DNA of 64,000 nucleotides from Marinobacterium halophilum (GCF_003014615.1 NZ_PYGI01000016.1:1-64000), one strand, 5' to 3'. Positions 1-6,988 are shown, numbered from the stretch's first letter. Translations and numbers: made by a program. The notes: a model not told the origin generated them from the letters alone.

Positions 1-779
<779 letters not shown>

Positions 780-860
780 GATGCCACGCTTTTTCGACAG
801 GGACTTTGCCTGTTTCTTCAGCTTTTCAAGGCGGAATTGGGAACCGTTAGAAGTAGACAT
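780..860 (-). pseudogene. 5' fragment of an unidentified gene interrupted by the IS
   Basis: A minus-strand reading frame starts with ATG at 860 behind a good ribosome site (GAAAGGATATTACTATG). It encodes about 26 residues, including RLEKLKKQAKSLSKKRG, before it runs into the IS end at 779. The basic, helical N-terminus resembles leader motifs in proteins of conjugative and integrative elements, but I cannot name the family. The start lies in an 8-bp inverted repeat (859-866/883-890) whose loop holds the ribosome site. It follows the gpA gene and the 1186-1482 gene on the same strand, so it may belong to the same element. Confidence 0.6.
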
Positions 861-1032
861 AGTAATATCCTTTCAGTAACAAATTACTATTGCCCACTAA
901 TAGCACTGGCTGAATGAATACTACTTGCTTATGAGAGGGGCTCTTGTCGCTAGGACTTTTCCAATGTGGGCGGAAGGCGCAGACCAGGCACCTGACCAAT
1001 AAACTAATAGGAGATAGCGCAAGTGTCAAGCA

Positions 1033-1063
1033 GGTGCTTAGCACACGTTGTGCGCTAAGCACC
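1033..1063. repeat. Perfect-stem inverted repeat (14-bp arms, one mismatch)
   Basis: The arms 1033-1046 and 1050-1063 (GGTGCTTAGC... / ...GCTAAGCACC) pair over 14 positions with a single mismatch around a 3-base loop. The repeat lies in the 325-bp gene-free stretch 861-1185. It is not followed by a T-run on either strand, so it is not a simple intrinsic terminator. It could be a protein-binding site or a folded single-strand signal. Confidence 0.6.
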
Positions 1064-1090
1064 AAGTCACATTGTATTTGGTGTGGTGGC

Positions 1091-1159
1091 GGTAAAGGAT
1101 TGCCACGACCGGCACCTCCCCGCAAGCGGGGACCCCTCCGGCCGAGTTCCTCCTTTACC
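1091..1159. repeat. Three-tier nested inverted repeat (69 bp)
   Basis: Three concentric palindromes share one centre. The outer arms are GGTAAAGGA (1091-1099) with TCCTTTACC (1151-1159). The middle arms are 1106-1112 with 1138-1144 (one mismatch). The inner arms are CCCCGC (1118-1123) with GCGGGG (1126-1131). The result is a long, interrupted stem-loop on either strand. It lies just downstream of the small gene 1186-1482, within the element that encodes an HUH replication endonuclease. Function unknown; a folded RNA or a single-stranded DNA signal is possible. Confidence 0.55.
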
Positions 1160-1185
1160 TTCCGCATGACCTTGGGTGCCAGTTA

Positions 1186-1482
1186 CTAGGCAAAACGCCC
1201 TGGAACTTGGGTGGCCTTTTCCACCAGCAGGTAGTCCCCGCAAAGCTCCGTTTTAATGAGCTGCTCCATGCCGTCCGGGAAGCGCACTATGACTTCGATC
1301 TCTTCATTCATGGTGAGTACCCCGCACACGATGCCAAGCACTGATATTGGCGGCTCTGGCAGGTAATGCCGGTGTTCCAGTCGTATGACTTCTTTGTTCA
1401 GCAGCGAGCAGGCCTCCTGAAGCTCAAACCGAAGATCAGGATTCCATTCACCCAGCGTTGTCAGTTCGTATTCTTCGCCCAT
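1186..1482 (-). CDS. Hypothetical protein downstream of gpA
   Basis: This is a 98-residue acidic protein with no recognised family, signal peptide or membrane segment. The ATG at 1482 is preceded by AGAGAGACG. An alternative GTG at 1521 would start directly after the gpA stop codon (TAAGTG) and add 13 residues. It sits directly behind the gpA-type replication endonuclease on the same strand and is probably co-transcribed with it. The second half alternates hydrophobic and charged residues (IEVIVRFPDGMEQLIKTEL), which suggests a small beta-rich fold. Function unknown; a partner or regulator of the replication protein is only a guess from position. Confidence 0.6.
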   Translation of the reverse strand: MGEEYELTTLGEWNPDLRFELQEACSLLNKEVIRLEHRHYLPEPPISVLGIVCGVLTMNEEIEVIVRFPDGMEQLIKTELCGDYLLVEKATQVPGRFA

Positions 1483-1521
1483 TTTCGTCTCTCTGATTCG
1501 TTCGGTTATCGTTCCGTACAC

Positions 1522-2907
1522 TTATTGACACAAGTCCAAGGCGGCGTACCGCCGCACACCTGTTCCCCTACGTTCACAGGTGTGTGTCGTTACGCCTTTT
1601 GGGACCAGCTTCCATAATCGTGATCGTGTGATGATCTCCTGTGCTTCCACGAGGAGGCCTACAAGGCGCGGTGCCTTCAAGTCGCCAAAGCGGGTGATGG
1701 CATCCTCTTGGATTTCGCCGGTATCAGGATCGGCAAGCCGCTTGCGTTCATACAGGGACTGAATAGGACGCAGAATGCGGCGCATGATGGGACCTCCCAT
1801 AACCATGACGTATGCAGCCCATTCGGCGGCATCTGCCGCCTGAATGGCGCTGTGCAATAGCTCTGAGTCGTTACGTTCATTGTCTGCGCGGGCTAGCCGT
1901 CTCAGTTCGCGCCAGATTGTTACACTGGGGCCGCCGATGAACTGGAACTGGCGAATGTTGTAGGTACTCGCCCAGGCATCAATGGCGCGAGCCGAGTCCT
2001 TGGCATCAAGGCCGTGCAGGTCGGTTTCGAGATATTCACCATCAATGTTTTTGGCAACATACTTGGCGACATAGCCGGCAGCACTGCCACGGCTGGAGTC
2101 TATGTGCTTGGCCGTGAATCGGTGCTTGGCTGCTCCTCGCTCGTCCGGATCGGAGCGCAGGGAGTATTCACGGAAGATGGCGCGTACCTGTTCGCAGTGT
2201 TCGGCAGGCATGAACAGCAGCAGGTGCCAGTGGGGTGTACCATCGTGGTTTGGCTCTACCACTCGCAGACCGTATACGTTCAGGTCGTTGCGGTGGAGCT
2301 TGGCACGGATGCAGCGGAACAGTTCGGTCAGGTACTTGTGTGCTTCATCGGGTGCGGTGCCGTCATACTTCGGATTTTGGCCGCCACGCTTTAGCCGAGC
2401 GTGCATTCGGGAAGGGGTGGTGATGGTGTAGAACTCCCCAAGGTGCCCCAGATGTTGAGCGACCATTTCGAAGCCCTTTATGCGGGTCATCAGTTCGGCG
2501 CGGCGCACGGCTGGGTTGGATACCGAGCGGTCGTGCAGGTCTTTCAGGGAGAATTGTTGTCCTGCATCGTTTTCGATATAGGTGTTTTGCAGGTACTCGG
2601 CGGTTTTGACCTTCTGGCGTCTGCGGCTTTCTCGGGTATAGCTGCTGGAATAGGCAGAGCGTTGCGAGCAGACCAGTCCCAAGTCCCGTGCTATCGACTC
2701 AATGGTTCGGCGCTGAAGCTTCTGTACTTTCCGCAGCCACCAGCCTTCGTTGCACAGTCGCTTGATACAGGGCAGGAGGTCACCTTCAAAGTCTTTGGGG
2801 AGTGGGGGAGTTAACTGGTATTTTTCAGCCTGTACCCTGAGTGTCTGGAAGCATTCAGCCGAGTAGCGTGCCCGTTCCGCAGCTTGGGTGCATTCAAGCG
2901 CACGCAA
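1522..2907 (-). CDS. P2 gpA-like rolling-circle replication endonuclease (5' end uncertain)
   Basis: This protein nicks its own origin to start rolling-circle replication of a P2-type phage or satellite. Numbering from the TTG at 2907, the HUH metal site is H226-W227-H228 (TPHWHLLLF). The paired catalytic tyrosines are Y279 and Y283 (AGYVAKYVAKN), as in the Y2 class of P2 gpA. Other family blocks are RSVSNPAVRRAELM, GEFYTITTPSR and RVVEPNHDGT. The frame stays open upstream to 3327 with plausible coding content (for example CHDFRKRLLLRHES, about 3060-3105). It contains no ATG, GTG or TTG there and stops at TGA 3328, one base past the att repeat. The true N-terminus is therefore either lost at the prophage junction or uses a rarer start. 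It lies outside the inovirus and is a remnant of another element. Confidence 0.88.
   Translation of the reverse strand: MRALECTQAAERARYSAECFQTLRVQAEKYQLTPPLPKDFEGDLLPCIKRLCNEGWWLRKVQKLQRRTIESIARDLGLVCSQRSAYSSSYTRESRRRQKVKTAEYLQNTYIENDAGQQFSLKDLHDRSVSNPAVRRAELMTRIKGFEMVAQHLGHLGEFYTITTPSRMHARLKRGGQNPKYDGTAPDEAHKYLTELFRCIRAKLHRNDLNVYGLRVVEPNHDGTPHWHLLLFMPAEHCEQVRAIFREYSLRSDPDERGAAKHRFTAKHIDSSRGSAAGYVAKYVAKNIDGEYLETDLHGLDAKDSARAIDAWASTYNIRQFQFIGGPSVTIWRELRRLARADNERNDSELLHSAIQAADAAEWAAYVMVMGGPIMRRILRPIQSLYERKRLADPDTGEIQEDAITRFGDLKAPRLVGLLVEAQEIITRSRLWKLVPKGVTTHTCERRGTGVRRYAALDLCQ
1541..1584. repeat. Two adjacent hairpins inside the 3' end of gpA
   Basis: Hairpin one is GCGGCG-TAC-CGCCGC (1541-1555). 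Hairpin two has 9-bp arms 1555-1563 and 1576-1584 (CACACCTGT/ACAGGTGTG) around a 12-base loop. They lie in the last 20 codons of the gpA reading frame, where the protein sequence no longer resembles the family core. In phage P2 the replication origin lies inside gene A, so a folded nick-site region is a possibility. A terminator is less likely because no T-run follows on the minus strand. Confidence 0.5.
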
Positions 2908-3293
2908 ACGGCAAAAGGCTTTCAGGCTATCAAGGTCGGCAGACAGGTTAAGTTCGTGGATCGTCAGACGCTGGTCTACGTCCAGCAGGTTGCGGTTGGC
3001 CTGAACGTAGCTGCTTTCCTGAACGGTCAGCAGATAAGACTGTGCCAGCTCTGAGCATAGAGACTCATGGCGCAGGAGTAGCCGTTTACGGAAGTCGTGG
3101 CATTCATGGGTGCCATGTTGCCTGAGAAGGTCGCAGGCTGAGTCTGGCGTCAGCGGTGACGAAGATGTGACGAAAGTGTGCCGAGCTGGGGACCAGCTTG
3201 GACCATTCGGGACAACATCAGGGAAGTGGGGTAACCGACTGCAAGCCCCGTATTCGGTGGCTTGCAGTGGTCTGGAACGGTCTGGACAGTTCC

Positions 3294-3326
3294 GGAATTT
3301 GGTGGAGGTGGCGGGTTTCGAACCCG
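3294..3326. repeat. Prophage attachment site, left copy (33-bp repeat of ssrA 3' end)
   Basis: The 33 bases here are identical to 13099-13131, which contain the 3' acceptor end and T-arm portion of the tmRNA gene plus 6 flanking bases. Bases to the left differ at once (tccgg versus tctgg), as do bases to the right (atcat versus cgtcc). The right copy joins the intact tmRNA, so this left copy is the duplicated end created by integration. Confidence 0.9.
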
Positions 3327-3428
3327 ATCATATTTGTCTTCGTTACATCAGTATATGCCTGTATACACCGTAAAATCAGGCTTTAGGCAGACCACCGGCG
3401 CTTGTTGCTGCACTATGTAACGCAATGT

Positions 3429-3453
3429 TTTCGACAGTTTTTCGACACTATGG
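3429..3453 (+). promoter_or_regulatory. Candidate integrase arm-type site, left
   Basis: The sequence TTTCGACAGTTTTTCGACAC followed by TATGG contains two TCGACA motifs 11 bp apart. It recurs almost exactly at 13018-13041 near the other end of the prophage, in the same orientation. In the excised circle the two sites would flank the 33-bp core on either side, as P and P' arm sites do for tyrosine integrases. The repeat is observed; the function is inferred. Confidence 0.6.
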
Positions 3454-3492
3454 ATAGGTCTTGGCGTGAATTGGCAGAGGCCATAAATGACA

Positions 3493-3514
3493 AAGGCCCC
3501 CATAAGGGAGCCTT
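3493..3514 (-). terminator. Possible minus-strand terminator hairpin
   Basis: AAGGC and CCC arms pair with GGG and GCCTT around an ATAA loop, with one internal mismatch. On the minus strand the stem is followed by TTTG, so it could stop transcription leaving the prophage toward gpA. The T-run is short, so confidence is limited. Confidence 0.4.
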
Positions 3515-3730
3515 ACTTCACAGCCTCAATCCGGCTTGTCATCGCCTTTGGTCAGGGACGAGCCTTAGCACAGTATCGAAAGCTTGATATCCAGACGGTA
3601 GAGCAGAAAAACCTATTAATTTTTTTGATTTGGATATATGTTTATTTATCCAGACGAGTTCGTATAAAATTGATAAATTATAAGTTTTAATTATTTTCTT
3701 AAGTTTTGATTTATTCTAAAGGGGTTCAAT

Positions 3731-4468
3731 ATGGAAGAATCTAAGGAACTAGTTATCCAGACAGTTCAATTGTCAACTATGTCAGATGTTTTTTCAATAA
3801 TACTCTCAGTTGTAGCATTGATTGTCACAATTATAGGTTTTTTTGCGTCTTTGAAATTTTATAGAGATGGTGTTCAGTTACAAAATTCGGCTAACGATGC
3901 TCTTTCCAAGCTTGAAGAAAAAACAAAAAATATTCAAGATCAAATCGTTGGGATGTTTGATAAAACCTTAGATGCTGCAATTTCAAAAGGAGCAGAGGTT
4001 GATAGTTCATTCGATGACTTAGATAAAAGACTAGTAAGTGTTAAAGAATCACTTACTGCTGAAGCAATTAAAGAATTAGGTGCAGCAGGTGATATGCAAA
4101 TAAATAAAATTAGGGATATAGTTAATGAGCAGCTAAGCAGAATAGAAGAAGGTATAGATTTAACACGGGTCCGAACTGAAAATGCACTCAATAAAAGCAA
4201 TAATGTATATACAATCAATCCTAATATATATGAAGCAGTCTTATGTGCTTTCAAGAGGTTGGGTGATCGCCCAGTAAGCCAAGCGGAGTTGAAAAGTATA
4301 ATGAAAATCCCAGCATCAATTTTGAGTTCTACTATAAAAAAAATGGTTGAGGTTGGACAGCTTAGGGTAGTAAGTGATGATAACGGCTTTAAAAGTTATG
4401 TTGTAGACTGGGATTCTATGCCGCCTTGGCTGGATTATAATTCTATTTCTAAAAATTCTTATGGTTAA
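3731..4468 (+). CDS. AT-rich accessory gene: membrane, coiled-coil and winged-helix-like protein
   Basis: This 245-residue protein is of unknown family. Residues about 19-43 form one strongly hydrophobic segment (FSIILSVVALIVTIIGFF). Residues about 50-155 are heptad-like and charged, suggesting a long coiled coil. Residues about 160-225 (NPNIYEAVLCAF to VVDWDSM) look like a winged helix, with a turn around QAELKSIMKIPASILSSTI. The ATG follows AAAGGGG at a good distance. The gene is far more AT-rich than the phage core and the chromosome. It sits at the left edge of the prophage, outside the structural modules, where inoviruses carry cargo. Superinfection exclusion, defence or signalling are possibilities; none is shown. 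Confidence 0.75.
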   Translation: MEESKELVIQTVQLSTMSDVFSIILSVVALIVTIIGFFASLKFYRDGVQLQNSANDALSKLEEKTKNIQDQIVGMFDKTLDAAISKGAEVDSSFDDLDKRLVSVKESLTAEAIKELGAAGDMQINKIRDIVNEQLSRIEEGIDLTRVRTENALNKSNNVYTINPNIYEAVLCAFKRLGDRPVSQAELKSIMKIPASILSSTIKKMVEVGQLRVVSDDNGFKSYVVDWDSMPPWLDYNSISKNSYG

Positions 4469-4585
4469 TGTTATCTTAAAAATATTTTATATTTAATAGT
4501 AGTGCTTTTATATTTTCCAGTATTTTAATATAAAAAATAATAGCTATTGGCGCTAAAATCTATTTAATTCGAACAATTTAATTTT

Positions 4586-4891
4586 TTAGCGCCGCCACTC
4601 CACGTATGTAATGGTGCCTCGATAAGTTTGTACAATGTATATTCTGTTTGTCATCTTGTATTCGTAGATAGTCCCATAACCTGTATTACGTGAGCAGGTG
4701 TCGTTGGATGGCTTCTTACAAACACTGCCAGAATACGATTTTCCTGGCTTGATATGTTTATGCAGCTTCGAAACTGGGTCGCCAGTTGTGACTAGTACGG
4801 TGCCGCCTTTCAGTCGAATATCAGCATGTGAGTTGCTTGTCAAAATCACTGAAAGGGCTAGTGTTGTGATCGTTACTTTTAGTCTGCTCAT
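4586..4891 (-). CDS. Small secreted protein, possibly DUF2845/BamE-like
   Basis: A 101-residue protein with an N-terminal signal peptide (MSRLKVTITTLALSVIL, predicted cleavage after SHA). The mature part contains GGTVLVTTGDPVSKL, two cysteines (VCKKPSNDTC) and a C-terminal YRGTITYVEWRR. The pattern of a GD-x-VSKL helix followed by a short beta strand pair is reminiscent of DUF2845/BamE-type small periplasmic folds, but identity is weak. The ATG at 4891 has a strong ribosome site (GGGAGGAAGG), preferred over the ATG-like start at 4912. It lies between the AT-rich gene and the repressor, so it is probably prophage cargo expressed in the lysogen. Confidence 0.65.
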   Translation of the reverse strand: MSRLKVTITTLALSVILTSNSHADIRLKGGTVLVTTGDPVSKLHKHIKPGKSYSGSVCKKPSNDTCSRNTGYGTIYEYKMTNRIYIVQTYRGTITYVEWRR

Positions 4892-4937
4892 CCTTCCTCC
4901 CTGTTGTACCAACGTTCCATCACCTTATGAGCAACGC

Positions 4938-5213
4938 TTAAACCGCGTTTCGTGTCCCTGACTCTGAGCGTTGCACTTCTTCCAGGTTAGGGCTTGTCTG
5001 TCCTACCTCTGGTGCCACATTTCCAGTTAGTAACCACAGTGCAAATTGAGGGTATAGCTTCGCCAGTGCTTCGGCTTCATCAATACCAAGCCTGGCTTTC
5101 CCCCGCTTGATGTTTTGCCATCGCACATATTCTTTGCTGTTAGGTATAGCCAAGTCTTTCAGGCTTGCCTGCTCTAGCAATAGCAATGCTCTATCTAAAG
5201 CCCTTTCAGACAT
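4938..5213 (-). CDS. Phage repressor-like HTH DNA-binding protein
   Basis: A 91-residue protein. ERALDRALLLLEQASLKDLA followed by SKEYVRWQNIKRGKARLGIDEAEALAKLYPQFALWLLTG reads as a divergent Cro/CI-type helix-turn-helix domain plus tail. Similar small proteins sit divergently from the early genes in many inoviruses and keep lysogeny. The ATG at 5213 (after GAGATTTTCA) is chosen over the ATG at 5243, which has no ribosome site and lies in a palindrome. Its likely operators are in the divergent region 5214-5330. Confidence 0.75.
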   Translation of the reverse strand: MSERALDRALLLLEQASLKDLAIPNSKEYVRWQNIKRGKARLGIDEAEALAKLYPQFALWLLTGNVAPEVGQTSPNLEEVQRSESGTRNAV

Positions 5214-5330
5214 TGAAAATCTCAATCGATGTTTTATGTACATATTTCAGGGTAAGTGTATCATTTACATATGTTCATAGGACATAAATCATACAGAACC
5301 CTAACAACAACTGATTATAGGGGCGCAACC
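5214..5330. promoter_or_regulatory. Divergent lysogeny-switch operator/promoter region
   Basis: This stretch separates the repressor (minus) from the early operon (plus). It contains the palindromes TATGTACATA (5235-5244) and ACATATGT (5267-5274), plus related ACAT-rich half sites near 5281-5286. It is AT-rich compared with its flanks. The arrangement fits repressor operators overlapping two divergent promoters. I cannot assign the -35/-10 boxes with confidence. Confidence 0.55.
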
Positions 5331-5537
5331 ATGGAACAACAACCGATCACACCAGCACCGGCCCCCGTGCCGCCGTTGATGGCTTGGCGGGAGTTCGCGG
5401 ACTGGATTCGCATTGATCAGTCCATTGTCCGAGGCTGGATAGAGAACGGATACCTCCCCTCTGAACGCATTGGCAAGCATCGCCTGATCAACGTCGCTCT
5501 CCTATCCCAGCAGCTGCTTGAGAAGGAGTCGATCTGA
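5331..5537 (+). CDS. Small HTH (MerR/excisionase-like) protein
   Basis: A 68-residue protein. After a proline/alanine-rich leader (APAPVPP) comes MAWREFADWIRIDQSIVRGW followed by IENGYLPSERIGKHRLI, a winged HTH of the MerR/excisionase (DNA_bind_excisionase) type. The ATG at 5331 follows AGGGGCG. It is the first gene of the rightward operon opposite the repressor. That fits a Cro-like switch protein, or an excisionase acting with the integrase at 11513. The stop overlaps the next start (TGATG), so translation is probably coupled. Confidence 0.75.
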   Translation: MEQQPITPAPAPVPPLMAWREFADWIRIDQSIVRGWIENGYLPSERIGKHRLINVALLSQQLLEKESI

Positions 5538-5752
5538 TGACCTTTCTCGACGGCACTAAAGTTGGCTTTCGTTTCTGTGCCTGGAGTCTTGAGCAGGGCA
5601 GACCCTTACCCGAGCGGATTCCAGAAAACCCGCTTTTCAATGCGTTTCAACGTGGCTTTGTTGCGGCAATAGACTCCGCTCATATCTTGGCTGAAGGCTT
5701 TGGGTGTGGTCCCGCAGAGCAACCTAAAGCCGAATCGGAAGCGCTGTCATGA
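5537..5752 (+). CDS. Hypothetical inovirus early protein
   Basis: A 71-residue soluble protein of unknown family. Its start overlaps the stop of the preceding HTH gene (TGATG) and its end overlaps the start of the next gene by 4 bp. That tight packing supports it as real. The sequence has a helical centre (PLFNAFQRGFVAAIDSAHIL) and no membrane segment. Position in the early operon suggests a role in replication or regulation, but nothing in the sequence shows it. Confidence 0.6.
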   Translation: MTFLDGTKVGFRFCAWSLEQGRPLPERIPENPLFNAFQRGFVAAIDSAHILAEGFGCGPAEQPKAESEALS

Positions 5753-6045
5753 AGACCTTTATTCTTTTGTTGATGTACGTCTTGTGCTCTACGGCCTACA
5801 TCGCCTACATCAGTGAGACTGACCATCCATTCATCATGATGGTTGCCTCTTGGATTGGTACAGCCATCGCCGCTGCGTTGGTCCAGTTACTAAGCCTCTT
5901 GATGAACATGAGCTCGTTCTTTCTCTGGAAGCGTGACCACGACGTTTCCGTACCGTCTCCCGCTACAGCTCAGGGCTGCACCCCTGAGGGGGGCGTCAGT
6001 GCCATTCGTGCTGACGTTAATTTTACTGGTGGAACCCATGAATAA
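5749..6045 (+). CDS. Small two-span membrane protein of the phage
   Basis: A 98-residue protein with two predicted membrane helices (residues about 3-20 and 27-57, the second long and possibly split) and a polar C-terminal tail. The start overlaps the previous gene (ATGA) and the end overlaps the next by 8 bp, so it belongs to a translationally coupled string. Family not recognised. Small inner-membrane proteins of filamentous phages often act in assembly or exclusion, but that is inference. Confidence 0.6.
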   Translation: MKTFILLLMYVLCSTAYIAYISETDHPFIMMVASWIGTAIAAALVQLLSLLMNMSSFFLWKRDHDVSVPSPATAQGCTPEGGVSAIRADVNFTGGTHE

Positions 6046-6274
6046 GCGTCTCCGCCAACTGGTGAAACCGGCTGAGGTAATGGGCCTGTGTTTGGTCTGT
6101 GGACAACAACAGTGCACATGCCCTCCGGTTCCCACCGAAATGATTAACCAACCACGTCGTCTGTGGACCTTTGGCGGTCGGGTTTCACGCTGGTCTGTTT
6201 GCTCCTGTGAAGCACTGATCGCTGTCCCGACTGCATACCCCGTTAAATGCCCTGAATGTGGCGAACTGAACTGA
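6038..6274 (+). CDS. Small zinc-ribbon protein
   Basis: A 78-residue protein with three clustered cysteine groups: CLVCGQQQCTC near residue 18, CSC near residue 53 and VKCPECGELN at the C-terminus. These would build one or two zinc ribbons. The ATG at 6038 is in the overlap with the upstream membrane-protein gene and was chosen because the longer upstream frame lies antiparallel to no family feature. Nucleic-acid binding is the likely role. Neighbours are the ssDNA-binding protein and replication-associated early genes. Confidence 0.65.
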   Translation: MNKRLRQLVKPAEVMGLCLVCGQQQCTCPPVPTEMINQPRRLWTFGGRVSRWSVCSCEALIAVPTAYPVKCPECGELN

Positions 6275-6287
6275 TTGAGGAATAACC

Positions 6288-6572
6288 ATGAATATCAACA
6301 TGACCGCTGACGTTATCCAGGCAAGCCGCTACGACATGGACGGCAACAAAGGTGCTTCCATCTACGCAACCCAGAAAACCGATGGCTCCAACCCTGACCG
6401 CGCTGGTCTTGAGCTGATGAAGCTGACCTGTGATTACGGTGTGGTTGACCTGCTCCGCGACTTCCTGCCGTGCAAGTGCGAGATCGTCGCACAGCCTACG
6501 CAGGGTGCAGGCCAGAAGATGGCATTCAAGGTCGTGTCTATTAAACCGCTCACTGCCAAGGCTGCCGCCTGA
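6288..6572 (+). CDS. Putative inovirus single-stranded DNA-binding protein
   Basis: A 94-residue protein in the position of gene V of filamentous phages, just before the coat genes. In that role it would coat the viral strand and block complementary-strand synthesis before packaging. The sequence (VIQASRYDMDGNKGASIYATQ, then a helix and KMAFKVVSIKP) fits a small beta-barrel OB-like fold with aromatic residues suited to base stacking. The ribosome site AGGAA precedes the ATG. Assignment rests on size, position and resemblance to inovirus ssDNA-binding proteins, not on a catalytic motif. Confidence 0.75.
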   Translation: MNINMTADVIQASRYDMDGNKGASIYATQKTDGSNPDRAGLELMKLTCDYGVVDLLRDFLPCKCEIVAQPTQGAGQKMAFKVVSIKPLTAKAAA

Positions 6573-6675
6573 TTGCCCAGCGCCCTCGGTTCGGCGGGTC
6601 TCGCGTAGCGAGGCACGACCGGACGGCGCAAGAGGCACAGGCTGGCTATGGCAAGTGACGCGTAGATAAGGAGAC
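6573..6675 (+). other. Structured spacer between ssDNA-binding protein and coat module
   Basis: About 100 bp with a short hairpin CTCGC-GTA-GCGAG (6600-6612) flanked by partly pairing CGGTTCG and CGACCG segments. There is no T-run. It could adjust the ratio of early to coat transcripts by processing or partial termination. It ends with the strong ribosome site of the 27-codon ORF. Confidence 0.4.
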
Positions 6676-6759
6676 ATGGCAGTGATTGGACTATCACCTG
6701 ATGCAATCGATCTGGACTCCCTGAATCTCAATATCGCTAAGGTTGACGACCTTGGCTGA
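6676..6759 (+). CDS. 27-codon ORF in the coat module
   Basis: ATG at 6676 has a near-perfect ribosome site (AAGGAGAC). It encodes 27 residues with a non-hydrophobic sequence (MAVIGLSPDAIDLDSLNL at the start). Its end overlaps the start of the next gene in another frame, so it may serve as a leader that couples translation. A structural role is possible, but unlike gpVII/gpIX it is not hydrophobic. Supported by ribosome site and position only. Confidence 0.5.
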   Translation: MAVIGLSPDAIDLDSLNLNIAKVDDLG

Positions 6760-6988
6760 TGTACTGATTTGCACTGCCTGGAACAGCACGACCAATACCT
6801 GTGATGCTGTTTCCTTAGTGCCCGATGTCTACCTGTTTAGCAGCGCTGCAGTTCAGAACATTGATCTGCTGCTGAATGGGGGATTTGACCGCGACTCATT
6901 CGGATTGGGTTTTGTCGGTTTTCTCAGCCTGTTTGCTATCGGGTTAGCAACAGGATTAGTTGTTTCACAAATTAGGAAATTACGATGA
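6752..6988 (+). CDS. Minor coat-like membrane protein
   Basis: A 78-residue protein with a periplasmic N-terminal part containing two cysteines (ICTAWNSTTNTCDAV) and a C-terminal membrane helix (LGFVGFLSLFAIGLATGLVV) ending in RKLR. TTG at 6752 is preferred because AAGG lies 10 bases upstream; TTG at 6743 is too close to it. The stop overlaps the start of the major coat gene (ATGA). Position and topology match small inovirus virion proteins inserted in the inner membrane before assembly. Confidence 0.7.
   Translation: MADVLICTAWNSTTNTCDAVSLVPDVYLFSSAAVQNIDLLLNGGFDRDSFGLGFVGFLSLFAIGLATGLVVSQIRKLR

Larger units (their letters stand above)
3327..3730. other. Left-end non-coding region of the prophage
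   Basis: About 400 bp without a convincing gene. It holds the left candidate arm site (3429-3453), a hairpin (3493-3514), and from about 3600 a sharp fall in GC content leading into the AT-rich gene at 3731. Short frames here lack ribosome sites and family features. A promoter for the 3731 gene is likely in the AT-rich part, but I see no clear -35/-10 pair. Confidence 0.6.

Noticed and set aside
3402-3690. Short plus-strand frames in the left end of the prophage
   Set aside because: They cross the candidate arm site and a hairpin, lack ribosome sites, and show no composition or motif typical of protein.
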